63,836 bases of DNA from an uncultured Lachnospiraceae bacterium (GTDB lineage Bacteria > Bacillota_A > Clostridia > TANB77 > CAG-508). Shown piece by piece: positions 27,364 through 35,893 of this stretch. The DNA lies in NCBI GenBank assembly GCA_947165105.1, contig CAMUZC010000003.1, positions 1 to 63,836 on the forward strand. Direction: 5' to 3'. The first letter of the stretch is position 1. Each line of letters starts with the position of its first letter. The position numbers and the translations under genes were made by a program. The notes beneath the pieces were generated by a model, which was not told the DNA's origin, made no database searches, and saw nothing but the letters and a program-made list of their open reading frames with translations.

Positions 27364-28374
27364 TTAAAATTTAAATTGAGAAGAAGGATTGTTTAAAACT
27401 TCCTCATCATACATATCTTTATAAAATTTATAAATGTCTTTTAAAAATTTAAAAGATTTAATATTCTTCTTAACAACATTATCATTATTTACATTTCTAA
27501 AAACAACAAATTCTTGTATTTTTTCAAATAAAATATGATTATTAGGAGATTGTAAATCATTTGATTGTGCAAGATATAAATAATCAGACGCTTCTACATC
27601 TGTATTTGAAACTGGTTCAATGAATTTTCTAGCAAGTTCAATATCAAATTTACAATCAGTGTCATCCGTGTTTAAATACCAACAATTAGCAAAATCATTA
27701 ATTTCAATTTCAGTTGTTTTGTTTAATGTTAAATTATGAACAATTAGAATTGGTTTGGTTTTATTAAAGAAATCATCGCCATATGTTTTTTTGAAGTTCT
27801 CTATGTCTGAATCAGAAACTTCCCAGTATACAAAAAGTGTTTTTGGAGTCTGAGCCAACAATCTTACAACTGTATTACCATATTTATAAGGTAGGTCATA
27901 ATACTCTAAAATTTGAACAGGTTGTTTATTGCTTTTTTTAGTAGTCCTTTTCACAGTTTGTTTTTTAGGAGATTTTTTAGTTGCTTCCTTAACAGATTCA
28001 GTTTTACTATCTTTTTTTATTTTTGATACTGACTTCTTATCAGTCTTTTCCTTAGAACCTTCTTTTTTTGTTGAACTCTTCTTTACAGCTTTTTTCTCAA
28101 CTTCAACAGCTTCATTATCAATGTTTTCAATGATCCTTGCTAAAACAGATTTTCTTGAAGAAGTCTTTTTAACAGGAGCTTCTTTTTTTGATGACTTTGT
28201 GGCGGTGGATGTCTTTTTTGTTACTGAAGGTTTCTTGGTGGAAGTTGCTTTTTTTGTTGTAGCTGATTTCTTAACAGTTGTTGCCTTTTTTTCAGCAGTT
28301 GCTTTTTTAGCAACACTTTTTTTCTCTTTTTTTATTTCAATTTCATCGACTTTTTCTTTTGCTTTTCTTGGCAT
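27364..28374 (-). CDS. DUF4912 protein with a long Lys/Ala/Thr-rich histone-H1-like N-terminus
   Basis: A 336-residue protein. Residues 1 to about 155 are low-complexity and strongly basic, with repeated KKATxxKK, TKKTS and AVKKSS blocks, like histone H1 tails. Residues 160-336 form the DUF4912 domain: YYDLPYKYGNTVVRLLAQTP, TLFVYWEVSD, and NCWYLNTDD. DUF4912 resembles carbohydrate-binding or early-set folds and is often found next to GH57 glucan genes, which fits here. The basic tail could bind polyanions such as nucleic acid. ATG 28374 has a perfect AAGGAGG site. No signal peptide is visible. Confidence 0.8.
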   Translation of the reverse strand: MPRKAKEKVDEIEIKKEKKSVAKKATAEKKATTVKKSATTKKATSTKKPSVTKKTSTATKSSKKEAPVKKTSSRKSVLARIIENIDNEAVEVEKKAVKKSSTKKEGSKEKTDKKSVSKIKKDSKTESVKEATKKSPKKQTVKRTTKKSNKQPVQILEYYDLPYKYGNTVVRLLAQTPKTLFVYWEVSDSDIENFKKTYGDDFFNKTKPILIVHNLTLNKTTEIEINDFANCWYLNTDDTDCKFDIELARKFIEPVSNTDVEASDYLYLAQSNDLQSPNNHILFEKIQEFVVFRNVNNDNVVKKNIKSFKFLKDIYKFYKDMYDEEVLNNPSSQFKF

Positions 28375-28486
28375 AATTTCCTCCTTAGTATAAACTATAA
28401 ATTCACTGATTATATACTATACCATAAAGCAAAAAAAAACAATAGAAAAAATGAAAAATTATGTTAAAAATTGTAGAAAAAATATA

Positions 28487-28515
28487 TTGACTTTTAAAAT
28501 AAACTTATATAGAAT
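28487..28515 (+). promoter_or_regulatory. Sigma-A promoter for the GT4 glucan-synthase-like gene
   Basis: TTGACT at 28487-28492 and TAGAAT at 28510-28515 with a 17-bp spacer, in the 259-bp divergent region between the DUF4912 and GT4 genes. It leaves a leader of about 110 nt. A second TTGACT at 28563 has no good -10. Confidence 0.68.
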
Positions 28516-28633
28516 AATTGTAATAAAACTAAGGAAATTTAAGAAATTTGAACATAAAAATATTGACTGATTGTAGTACATAATAAATGAAAAACTGAAG
28601 AGAAACGGAATTTGAAAGGAGCATGGGGATAAA

Positions 28634-29926
28634 ATGAAAATTTTAATGTTAACTTGGGAATATCCACCAAGAATTGTAGGAGGAATAGCAAGAGTTGTTC
28701 ATGATCTATCACACAAACTTGTGAAAGATGGAAATGAAGTTACAGTAGTTACCTACAAAGAAGGAGATTGCCCAGAGTTTGAAAATGATAAAGGAGTAAA
28801 AGTTTATAGAGTAGAAAATTATATGATTCATCCAAACAACTTTACAGATTGGATAATGCAAATGAACTTTACTTTAACAGCAAAGGCTACTCAGTTAATA
28901 AATGAACAAGGTCCATTTGATTGCATACATGCACATGATTGGCTTGTAACATACTCAGCAAAAACATTAAAAGATGCTTTTCAAATCCCAATTGTTTCAA
29001 CAATACATGCTACAGAATCAGGAAGAAATAGTGGAATACACGACGATGTTCAAAGATATATAAATGATACAGAATGGCTATTAACATATGAATCTAGTGA
29101 GGTAATAGTTAATAGTAATTATATGAAATGTGAGTTACAAAGATTATTTGGACTTCCATTTGAAAAAATAAATGTTATACCAAATGGAGTAAATTTAAAT
29201 AACTTCAGTGGAATTGATAGAGATTATGACTTTAGAAGAAAATATGCAATGGATAATGAAAAAATCATACTATACATTGGAAGATTAGTCCATGAAAAAG
29301 GAGTTCAACATTTAATATCAGCAATGCCAAAAATCATTAATGGATACAATGATACAAAATTAATAATTGGTGGAAGAGGCGGAATGTATGACGAATTAAG
29401 AGAACAAGCAAGAAATCTTGGAATAGAAAATAAAGTATATTTTACAGGGTATCTATCATCAAAAGAAGTGCAAAAAATGTATAAGTGTGCCGACATAGCA
29501 GTATTCCCAAGTACATATGAACCTTTTGGAATAGTAGCCTTAGAATCAATGCTTGCAGGAGTTCCAACTGTTGTTTCTGACATTGGAGGACTAAATGAAA
29601 TTGTTGACCACGGTGTAGATGGAATGAAGAGCTATGCAGGAAACTCAAATTCAATTGCAGATTCAGTTTTAGCATTATTATATAATCATCAATTATGTGA
29701 TAATATAACAAAAAATGCAAAAGCTAAGGTTAAGAAAGAATTTAATTGGAACAAAATAGCAAAAGATACATTCTTTACATATGAAAAAGCAATTTGTCAA
29801 ACAATGGCTGAAAAACAAGCAAGAGAAATTGCACAAGAAAATGCACAGAAGACGGAAAAAGCAAAGAATTCAGAAAAAGAAATTACACGTTTGTTAGACT
29901 TTAAGAAAAAACATGCATATGCGTAA
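28634..29926 (+). CDS. GT4 glycosyltransferase, glycogen/alpha-glucan synthase-like
   Basis: A 430-residue GT-B protein. It starts MLTWEYPPRIVGGIARVVHD, the glycine-rich ADP/UDP-sugar loop of starch/glycogen-synthase-like GT4 enzymes. CIHAHDWLVTYSA, VSTIHATESGR, IPNGVNLNNF, LYIGRLVHEKGVQHLI, and FPSTYEPFGIVALESMLAG (donor-binding E-x7-E) follow. A charged helical tail of about 40 residues ends the protein. It is divergent from the DUF4912 and GH57 genes and probably elongates the glucan the GH57 enzyme branches. ATG 28634 has GAAAGGAG upstream. Sucrose or mannosyl GT4 functions cannot be excluded. Confidence 0.85.
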   Translation: MKILMLTWEYPPRIVGGIARVVHDLSHKLVKDGNEVTVVTYKEGDCPEFENDKGVKVYRVENYMIHPNNFTDWIMQMNFTLTAKATQLINEQGPFDCIHAHDWLVTYSAKTLKDAFQIPIVSTIHATESGRNSGIHDDVQRYINDTEWLLTYESSEVIVNSNYMKCELQRLFGLPFEKINVIPNGVNLNNFSGIDRDYDFRRKYAMDNEKIILYIGRLVHEKGVQHLISAMPKIINGYNDTKLIIGGRGGMYDELREQARNLGIENKVYFTGYLSSKEVQKMYKCADIAVFPSTYEPFGIVALESMLAGVPTVVSDIGGLNEIVDHGVDGMKSYAGNSNSIADSVLALLYNHQLCDNITKNAKAKVKKEFNWNKIAKDTFFTYEKAICQTMAEKQAREIAQENAQKTEKAKNSEKEITRLLDFKKKHAYA

Positions 29927-29945
29927 GACCGTCCACAAACGTCTC
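29926..29945 (+). repeat. Dispersed repeat, half copy 3 (ylbF leader)
   Basis: AGACCGTCCACAAACGTCTC begins at the stop codon of the GT4 gene and ends 7 nt before the ylbF ribosome binding site. It is the right half of the family in the same orientation as the glyS and GH57 copies. Confidence 0.7.
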
Positions 29946-29966
29946 ATAAAAAAAGGAGGATAAAAA

Positions 29967-30299
29967 ATGAATGTATATGATACAGCTAATAAATTAGCAT
30001 ACGAAATGAAAAACTCAAATGAATATAAGGAATACAAAGAAGCAAAAGACAAAATTATGCAAAATCCAGAAATGAAAGCAAAAATAGAAGAATTTGAAAA
30101 AATTAGATATGAATCACAAGTATTGGCAATTCAAAAAGGTGAAGGTGATTCAGAAAAAATGCAAAAATTACAACAATTATATACAATATTAGTTGAAAAC
30201 AAGGACATTAAGGAATACTTTGATTTAGAAGTGAAATTCAATGTTATGGTAGCTGATGTTAATAAAATTATTGCTGAAGCTATTAAAGAGGTTTTATAG
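29967..30299 (+). CDS. YlbF/YmcA family protein
   Basis: A 110-residue, all-helical, charged protein. VYDTANKLAYEMKNSNEYKEYKEAKDKI and QNPEMKAKIEEFEKIR follow the Com_YlbF (DUF964) pattern. In Bacillus, YlbF, YmcA and YaaT form a complex that alters RNase Y activity and phosphorelay-driven development. Whether a clostridial homologue does the same is unknown. The ATG 29967 has AAAGGAGG. It is followed by a strong terminator. It could be co-transcribed with the GT4 gene, 40 bp upstream. Confidence 0.8.
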   Translation: MNVYDTANKLAYEMKNSNEYKEYKEAKDKIMQNPEMKAKIEEFEKIRYESQVLAIQKGEGDSEKMQKLQQLYTILVENKDIKEYFDLEVKFNVMVADVNKIIAEAIKEVL

Positions 30300-30323
30300 A
30301 AAGTCAAACAAGTAATAAAAACC

Positions 30324-30383
30324 AAATGAATCCAATAATAAAAGCAAAATCATTTGCTTTCTATTTTGGATTCATTTTTATTT
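30324..30383 (+). terminator. Terminator after ylbF
   Basis: Outer arms AAATGAATCCAA (30324-30335) and TTGGATTCATTT (30366-30377), an inner stem AAAGCAAA/TTTGCTTT, and a T-rich tail to 30383. Confidence 0.82.
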
Positions 30384-30454
30384 ATATAATTTTTACAAGT
30401 TAGTGAACCAAAATAAAAAATTGATTGTCTAATGTGTATAAAGGAGAGATGATT

Positions 30455-33400
30455 ATGGAGAAAAACAATAATAGTAAAAAAGTATTGATAGCCAGTTTAA
30501 TTACAGTAGCATTTATACTATCATTAGTTGTGGGAATAGTAGTTGGATTAAATCAAAAAGCAAATTCTACTGCAGGTAATGAACAAATTGCTTCAGAAGA
30601 AAAAAATAAAAAAACGGCAAAAAAAGAAGAATATATAAAAGAGAAAAAAGAAGAACTTAATATTAACACAAAAGAGGATATAAAGCAAAAAGAAACAGAA
30701 GAAGATTCTAAAATTGAAAAAGAAAATTATTCAGAGGATTATAAAAAATATTTAGAAAAAACAGAAGAAGAAAAAAAGGAAATAGATGTAATTCCTAGAA
30801 AAAGAGAAGTAAAAGAAGAAGAACTTGAAAAGATAATTGAAAAAGAGCAGGAAATAATTGAAGAAAATAAGGAACAAGAAGAGAAAAAAATTGATGAACC
30901 AAATCAAGAACCAGAGAATAAAGATATCAATCCAAAAACTGGTTTACCATATAAGTTTAATTTAAAAGATGTAATTCCAATTAAAGTGGAACATCAAGGT
31001 GGTTTTGGATTATGTTGGGATTTTGCCTCTATGAATTGTGTTGAAACAAACTTGGCATTAACTCAAGAAAAATATTATGATTTTTCGGAAATACATGTAG
31101 ATTATTTAGCATCAAAACAATTAACTGGTGGTTACAGAGATATTCATGATGGTGGAAGTTTTGAAGTGTTTATGGAATATGTTAAAAATTTCAATGGATT
31201 CATTGGTGAGGAAGAATTAGAATATAGAGATTATTCTAAGGACGAGTATTTGTCTTTCCTAAATATGGACAAAATAGATGAGTCCGTATATGAGTGCGTG
31301 GATTTTCCAAATTATAATAAAGAATACTCTGATTGGACTGAGGAGCAATTTATTGAATATCAAAACGCAATAAAAAATCATATAATGAATTTTGGATCAT
31401 TATATTTCGCAACTGAAGCACCTCCAGGTAATACATATGAAATATATAGTGCTGATCAAAAGGATGTATCAGATAATCCAATAAAAGAAGGACATGCAAT
31501 GTCAATAGTTGGTTGGGATGATAATTATCCGAAAGAAAAATTTACTTCAAGATCTGGAAAACATCCTGAAAAAGATGGTGCGTATATTATCCTAAATTCA
31601 TGGGGAGAAGGCTATGGAGAAGGTGGATATTGCTATATTTCTTATGAAGATTATTCTGTACATAAAGATATAAGTGGTGTTATTTCAACTAATAAAAAGG
31701 ATTTAATAAATTTAAGTGAGATAAAGAATACTGCATTGTCAAATTATTTAGAAAAGGAATTCAAAGATAGAATAATAGTTTATGGAAATAATAAATACTT
31801 AAGTAGGATGAATTTAGACAGCTATGAATATGATTTATCTAATATTGGTTTATCAAGTTTAGATGGTATTGAGATATTTGAAAATGCATATTCATTAAAT
31901 CTATCAAATAACAGATTAACAGATGTTAGCGATTTAAATAATTCCAGATTTAAAAATTTAGGTACGGTGGATTTATCTAACAATCCAAATGTAACAGGTT
32001 GGGAAAATTTAACTAATGTAAGCAAATTAAACCTTAGAAATTGTAATATTACTGATATTTCAGGATTAAATAGTTGGATAGATAAAGGATATATTTATTT
32101 AGATTTATCAGACAACCCTAATATAACAGGATTAGAAGTACTTAAAAATTTAAAAATTTCAACTTTGAAATTAGCTAATTGTAATATAAAAGATTTAAGC
32201 GAATTTAAAAATGATAATATTTGGGAGTTAGATTTATCAGGTAATAAAGAAATAATGGATATAGAGAAACTAAATGAATTTGCAGAATTATCTTATTTAG
32301 TATTAAAAGATTCTGATATAAAAGATGCAAGTATTTTTGAAAATTGTAAATACTTTGATATTGTAGATTTATCTGAAAATAAGGGAATAACAAATGTAAA
32401 CAAGATAAAAACTGAATATTTAGTTTTAGAAAATTGTGATATAGAAACTGTTGAAGAGTTTAATGATTCGAATATGTATTATAGTTTGAATTTGAAAAAT
32501 AATAAAATAAAAGATGTAACTCCACTAAACGATGTAATGATACAGGAATTATTATTGTCTGGAAATAAAAATATTACAGGCGATTTGAGTAACAGTAGAG
32601 TAAGCCTGCTTGAGTTAAATAATTGTAATTTGGATGATGATTTCAATTTCTTTAATCTTAAATCAATTGAAGGATTATATTTAGAGGGCAATAGTATTAC
32701 TTTGCAAAATGTTTTAAGTAAGATTGACTTTTACTGGTTAGGAATTGACGACATTATAAATGAAAAAGATTTAAGTAATTTAAACATAAAAGAGGAGAGT
32801 ACAATAAATAAGTTAATCATCGAGAAAACAATTAAGGTTCCAAATGGTAATTTAAGGATATTTCTATCAGATATAGTTGAAGGAAACGTTACAAATAGAG
32901 TAACAGTTGAAGATGGAATTTATAACAGTGCATATAGATATGTAGAATTCAATTCGAAAAATACTAATAAAGTAACTATTGAAGGCTATAATGATTGGGA
33001 TAATAGCCATGTTTGTGAAGCTACATATATAATTAATTTTATTGCAGATGATACAATGAAACCAACAAGACTTATTGCAACAAAACCCTTAAATAAAACA
33101 GTATATAATACAGGAGAAGATTTCTCTGCAAAAGGACTAGAAGTATCAGAAGTATACGGGGATGGAATTTACAAAAAAATTAATGATTATGAATTAATAG
33201 TTCCAGAACAATTCAGTTTTGGTACAAATGAAATAAAAATTGTAAAAGGAGACACGGAAGGAGTACTAAAAATAGATTATTTAGGTACTGAAAATGAGGT
33301 AGATACTATTACAATAACATTCAAAACTAAAGAAATGTTTGAATGTGCAACATCGTTGTTTGACATGGAAATATTGCAAGCTGATATAAATAATAAAACA

Positions 33401-33688
33401 ATGATACTATCAGGAAAGGCAAAAACAAAACTATCTAATGCGGCAGTATATATTAATGACAGTTTATTAGATGATATTGATAGCTTGAGAAATCTCGAAA
33501 TTAAAGAGTTCGCAATTCAATATTATGGAAATAAGATAACAATAGAAGATCTACAAAGAATAAAGAACGCGTTTCCAAATATGACCAAACTATGGATAGA
33601 CAATTATACAGATGAACCAAATGAGAACGTCGTTCCAGAACAAGATTTGTTTGAAATTACAGTATTTAAAGATGATAGCGTAGGATAA
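30455..33688 (+). CDS. Membrane-anchored papain-like (C1) cysteine protease with leucine-rich repeats and Ig-like domain
   Basis: A 1077-residue protein with a TM anchor at about residues 9-32 and a charged Glu/Lys coiled region of 120 residues. A C1-family peptidase domain follows at about 175-420: EHQGGFGLCWDFAS (oxyanion Gln, Cys about 187), EGHAMSIVGWDD (His about 347) and ILNSWGEGYGEGGY (Asn about 381). About 12 internalin-like leucine-rich repeats come next (LDLSDNPNITGLEVL, then LANCNI) with a Big_3-like domain near 835-905. The catalytic set is complete. No LPxTG or repeat anchor is seen at the C-terminus. ATG 30455 is chosen from AAGGAG at 30441-30446. Probably extracellular; substrate unknown. 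Confidence 0.85.
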   Translation: MEKNNNSKKVLIASLITVAFILSLVVGIVVGLNQKANSTAGNEQIASEEKNKKTAKKEEYIKEKKEELNINTKEDIKQKETEEDSKIEKENYSEDYKKYLEKTEEEKKEIDVIPRKREVKEEELEKIIEKEQEIIEENKEQEEKKIDEPNQEPENKDINPKTGLPYKFNLKDVIPIKVEHQGGFGLCWDFASMNCVETNLALTQEKYYDFSEIHVDYLASKQLTGGYRDIHDGGSFEVFMEYVKNFNGFIGEEELEYRDYSKDEYLSFLNMDKIDESVYECVDFPNYNKEYSDWTEEQFIEYQNAIKNHIMNFGSLYFATEAPPGNTYEIYSADQKDVSDNPIKEGHAMSIVGWDDNYPKEKFTSRSGKHPEKDGAYIILNSWGEGYGEGGYCYISYEDYSVHKDISGVISTNKKDLINLSEIKNTALSNYLEKEFKDRIIVYGNNKYLSRMNLDSYEYDLSNIGLSSLDGIEIFENAYSLNLSNNRLTDVSDLNNSRFKNLGTVDLSNNPNVTGWENLTNVSKLNLRNCNITDISGLNSWIDKGYIYLDLSDNPNITGLEVLKNLKISTLKLANCNIKDLSEFKNDNIWELDLSGNKEIMDIEKLNEFAELSYLVLKDSDIKDASIFENCKYFDIVDLSENKGITNVNKIKTEYLVLENCDIETVEEFNDSNMYYSLNLKNNKIKDVTPLNDVMIQELLLSGNKNITGDLSNSRVSLLELNNCNLDDDFNFFNLKSIEGLYLEGNSITLQNVLSKIDFYWLGIDDIINEKDLSNLNIKEESTINKLIIEKTIKVPNGNLRIFLSDIVEGNVTNRVTVEDGIYNSAYRYVEFNSKNTNKVTIEGYNDWDNSHVCEATYIINFIADDTMKPTRLIATKPLNKTVYNTGEDFSAKGLEVSEVYGDGIYKKINDYELIVPEQFSFGTNEIKIVKGDTEGVLKIDYLGTENEVDTITITFKTKEMFECATSLFDMEILQADINNKTMILSGKAKTKLSNAAVYINDSLLDDIDSLRNLEIKEFAIQYYGNKITIEDLQRIKNAFPNMTKLWIDNYTDEPNENVVPEQDLFEITVFKDDSVG

Positions 33689-33699
33689 GAATAAAAAGT

Positions 33700-33727
33700 C
33701 ACAGATTAATGTAATCTGTGCTTTTTT
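33700..33727 (+). terminator. Terminator after the protease gene
   Basis: CACAGATTA (33700-33708), ATG loop, TAATCTGTG (33712-33720) and CTTTTTT. Confidence 0.88.
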
Positions 33728-33839
33728 ATTATGTATGACTTTTGGTCTTGAAAAGAAATATAAAGAATGATAACCTAATTGTAATAATTGTTAAAGACCG
33801 GTTAATACAATTAAACTTAAGATGAATGGAGGAGTAGAA

Positions 33840-34541
33840 GTGGAAATAATAATTTTACTAATAACGGCTATTACTGTATTAGCAATACTAGCTGTTGTTC
33901 TAAAATTCAATTTTGGTAGTATTAAACTAATCAAGAGCGTTGGAGAAGACAAAAAACTAAATGAAATTACCAATGCATTGCCAGAAAATGAGCAAATATG
34001 CAAAGATATATTGAAAATGCTACATAACGAAGAAGTGAATGTTAAAGTAGGAAATGAAAACTCGCAAGCAAGTTTATACATTGTAGCAACAAACAGTATA
34101 CTGATTGCTAATATCAAAAATACATTCACAAGAGTTCAAACAATAGCTCATGAATGTATTCATTCGGTACAAGATAAAAGAGTGTTATGGTTTAATTTTG
34201 TGTTCTCTAATATTTATTTGATATATTTTGCGTGTATTACTGTTTTAGCATTATTTAATAAGCTACCAGCAGTAAATGTTTTTTTAATAATACTTGTTAT
34301 GATGTCTATGTTATTATATTGCATTCGTTCATATTTAGAAACTGATGCGATGATAAAGGCTAGGTATTTGGCAAAGGAATATATGGATATGAATAAGAAT
34401 TTGATAGGTGAAGACAATATTAGAATTGTTGTTGAGAATTATGATAAGTTGAATAATATTGGAGTTAAGTTTTATAATCTCAAATTAATATTTGATTATA
34501 TGGTTAAAGTAATTGTGTTTTGCTTAGTTGCTATTTTTTAG
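33840..34541 (+). CDS. Membrane-embedded zinc metallopeptidase-like protein (HExxH)
   Basis: A 233-residue protein with an N-terminal TM (about 1-22), a cytosolic or extracytoplasmic stretch and two or three further TM helices from about residue 125. TIAHECIHSVQDKR carries HExxH at about residue 105, and YLETDAMIKARYLAKEY after the TM pair could supply the third zinc ligand (Glu). The layout resembles YugP-like zinc peptidases but with a divergent His motif. The GTG at 33840 is preferred because TGGAGGAG lies at 33827-33834; the ATG at 33822 is inside or upstream of that site. It stands alone between two terminators. Substrate is unknown. Confidence 0.6.
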   Translation: MEIIILLITAITVLAILAVVLKFNFGSIKLIKSVGEDKKLNEITNALPENEQICKDILKMLHNEEVNVKVGNENSQASLYIVATNSILIANIKNTFTRVQTIAHECIHSVQDKRVLWFNFVFSNIYLIYFACITVLALFNKLPAVNVFLIILVMMSMLLYCIRSYLETDAMIKARYLAKEYMDMNKNLIGEDNIRIVVENYDKLNNIGVKFYNLKLIFDYMVKVIVFCLVAIF

Positions 34542-34551
34542 AGATATAAAA

Positions 34552-34596
34552 GCGGACGTAGATAAGTGATATTAAAATGTCAATTATCTACGCCCG
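34552..34596. terminator. Hairpin between convergent genes (metallopeptidase and asd)
   Basis: CGTAGATAA (34557-34565) and TTATCTACG (34584-34592) extend inward through GTGATAT/ATGTCAA with two mismatches. Minus-strand T-run after the stem (TTTTATAT) makes it most likely the asd terminator. Confidence 0.55.
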
Positions 34597-34608
34597 TATA
34601 TGTTTTAG

Positions 34609-35646
34609 CTAATTAATCAGTTTCTCCAAAATTTGTACAGCGTTACTAGCAGCACCTTTTCGAATGTTGTCGGCAACAACCCACATATTTAATCCATTTT
34701 TCACACTAAAATCACGTCTGATTCTGCTGACAAAAACTTCATCATGCCCAGAAACATTTGTTGGAATAGCGTATAAATCAGAAGCGGGATTATCTTGAAC
34801 AATTATACCAGGAGCTTTAGATAAAACATCAAATACTTTCTCTAAATCAAACTCAGCTTCAAACTCAACATTAATACTCTCACAATGAGAATTAAAAACA
34901 GGAACTCTAACGGTAGTTGCAGTTATAGCTAAATCGGACTTTCCTAAAATCTTCCTTGTCTCGTTAATCATTTTTTCTTCTTCCTTTGTATATCCATTCT
35001 CTAAAAATCTATCTATATGTGGTAAACAATTATTGAAAATAGGATATGGAAACTTTTCTAATGCATAGGTATTTGACTTATGTATGCAATCAGAATTAGT
35101 ATCATCAGTATTACAATAATTCTTAATTCCATTTTCCAAATCATGAATTCCTTTCGAACCAGCACCAGAAACAGCCTGGTAGGTTGAATACACAATCCTC
35201 TTAATTCTAAAAGCATCATCTAATGGTTTCAGTGCACAAACAGCTTGAATAGTGGAACAATTTGGATTGGCAATAATACCATTATGCCATTTTAAATCCT
35301 CTGGATTAACTTCTGGAACTACCAAAGGAACATTACTATTCATTCTAAAAGCACTACTATTATCAATAACAATGCAGCCATTTTCTGAAGCAGCAGGTGC
35401 ATATTTTAGAGATGTTTCTCCACCGGCAGAAAATAAGGCAAAGTCAAAGTTCCCAATTAAAGAATCTTCAACTAATTCTTTAACAACATAAATATCATTG
35501 CCAAATCTTATGCTTTTGCCAGCGGACCTTTTAGATGCAAAAAATACATATTCCTTAATAGGCAAATTCTTTTCTTGTAATACTTCAATCATTTTCTGAC
35601 CAACAACTCCTGTGGCACCAACTACAGCTAATTTATAATTTTTCAT
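34609..35646 (-). CDS. asd: Aspartate-semialdehyde dehydrogenase
   Basis: It reduces aspartyl phosphate to aspartate semialdehyde, the branch point to lysine, diaminopimelate, threonine and methionine. The 345 residues have VVGATGVVGQKMIEVL (NADP loop), FFASKRSAGK, NPNCSTIQ with the catalytic Cys, TYQAVSGAGSKG, RVPVFNSHCESINVEFE and the C-terminal RRDFS and NMWVVADNIRKGAASNAVQ. The ATG at 35646 follows AAAGGAGAT; a longer frame to 35694 would translate a dispersed repeat. It is a single-gene unit. Confidence 0.96.
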   Translation of the reverse strand: MKNYKLAVVGATGVVGQKMIEVLQEKNLPIKEYVFFASKRSAGKSIRFGNDIYVVKELVEDSLIGNFDFALFSAGGETSLKYAPAASENGCIVIDNSSAFRMNSNVPLVVPEVNPEDLKWHNGIIANPNCSTIQAVCALKPLDDAFRIKRIVYSTYQAVSGAGSKGIHDLENGIKNYCNTDDTNSDCIHKSNTYALEKFPYPIFNNCLPHIDRFLENGYTKEEEKMINETRKILGKSDLAITATTVRVPVFNSHCESINVEFEAEFDLEKVFDVLSKAPGIIVQDNPASDLYAIPTNVSGHDEVFVSRIRRDFSVKNGLNMWVVADNIRKGAASNAVQILEKLIN

Positions 35647-35666
35647 TAAAGTAATCTCCTTTCTCT

Positions 35667-35693
35667 GAGACAATTTAGGAATGGGCTTTTTCA
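35667..35693 (-). repeat. Degenerate dispersed repeat, copy 4 (asd leader)
   Basis: On the plus strand it reads GAGACAATTTAGGAATGGGC with diverged GGGGACGG core. In the asd direction it ends CCTAAATTGTCTC, 4 nt before the asd ribosome binding site. The degeneracy suggests an old copy. Confidence 0.55.
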
Positions 35694-35823
35694 TACTTTA
35701 ATTGAACCCAATGTAAAACTATAATAATAATATGATTAAAAAATAAAAAAATGACTTGGAAATTAAAAAATAATATGTAATTTATAACATTAAAAAAACT
35801 GGCTCAAAAGTCTCAAATTTTCC

Positions 35824-35853
35824 TTGATTTTTATGCAGTTAAAGTGATATAAT
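35824..35853 (+). promoter_or_regulatory. Sigma-A promoter upstream of the P-loop/Asp23-like gene
   Basis: TTGATT at 35824-35829 and TATAAT at 35848-35853 with an 18-bp spacer. The transcript would begin near 35860, which rules out the longer frame starting at 35858. Confidence 0.65.
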
Positions 35854-35893
35854 AACCTTGTTAAATTATGCCAATAGAAAGGAAAAGTTTTAT

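Noticed and set aside
27929..28393. Plus-strand open frame antisense to the DUF4912 gene
   Set aside because: It is the reverse reading of Lys-rich repeats, giving a Phe/Val-rich sequence with no ribosome binding site; the minus-strand gene has a perfect site and a recognisable domain.
28563..28595. Second promoter (TTGACT) before the GT4 glucan-synthase-like gene
   Set aside because: No -10 of acceptable quality at 16-18 bp; the upstream TTGACT/TAGAAT pair is better.
35858..35893. N-terminal extension of the P-loop/Asp23-like protein
   Set aside because: The predicted transcript starts near 35860 and the ribosome binding site lies just before ATG 35894.
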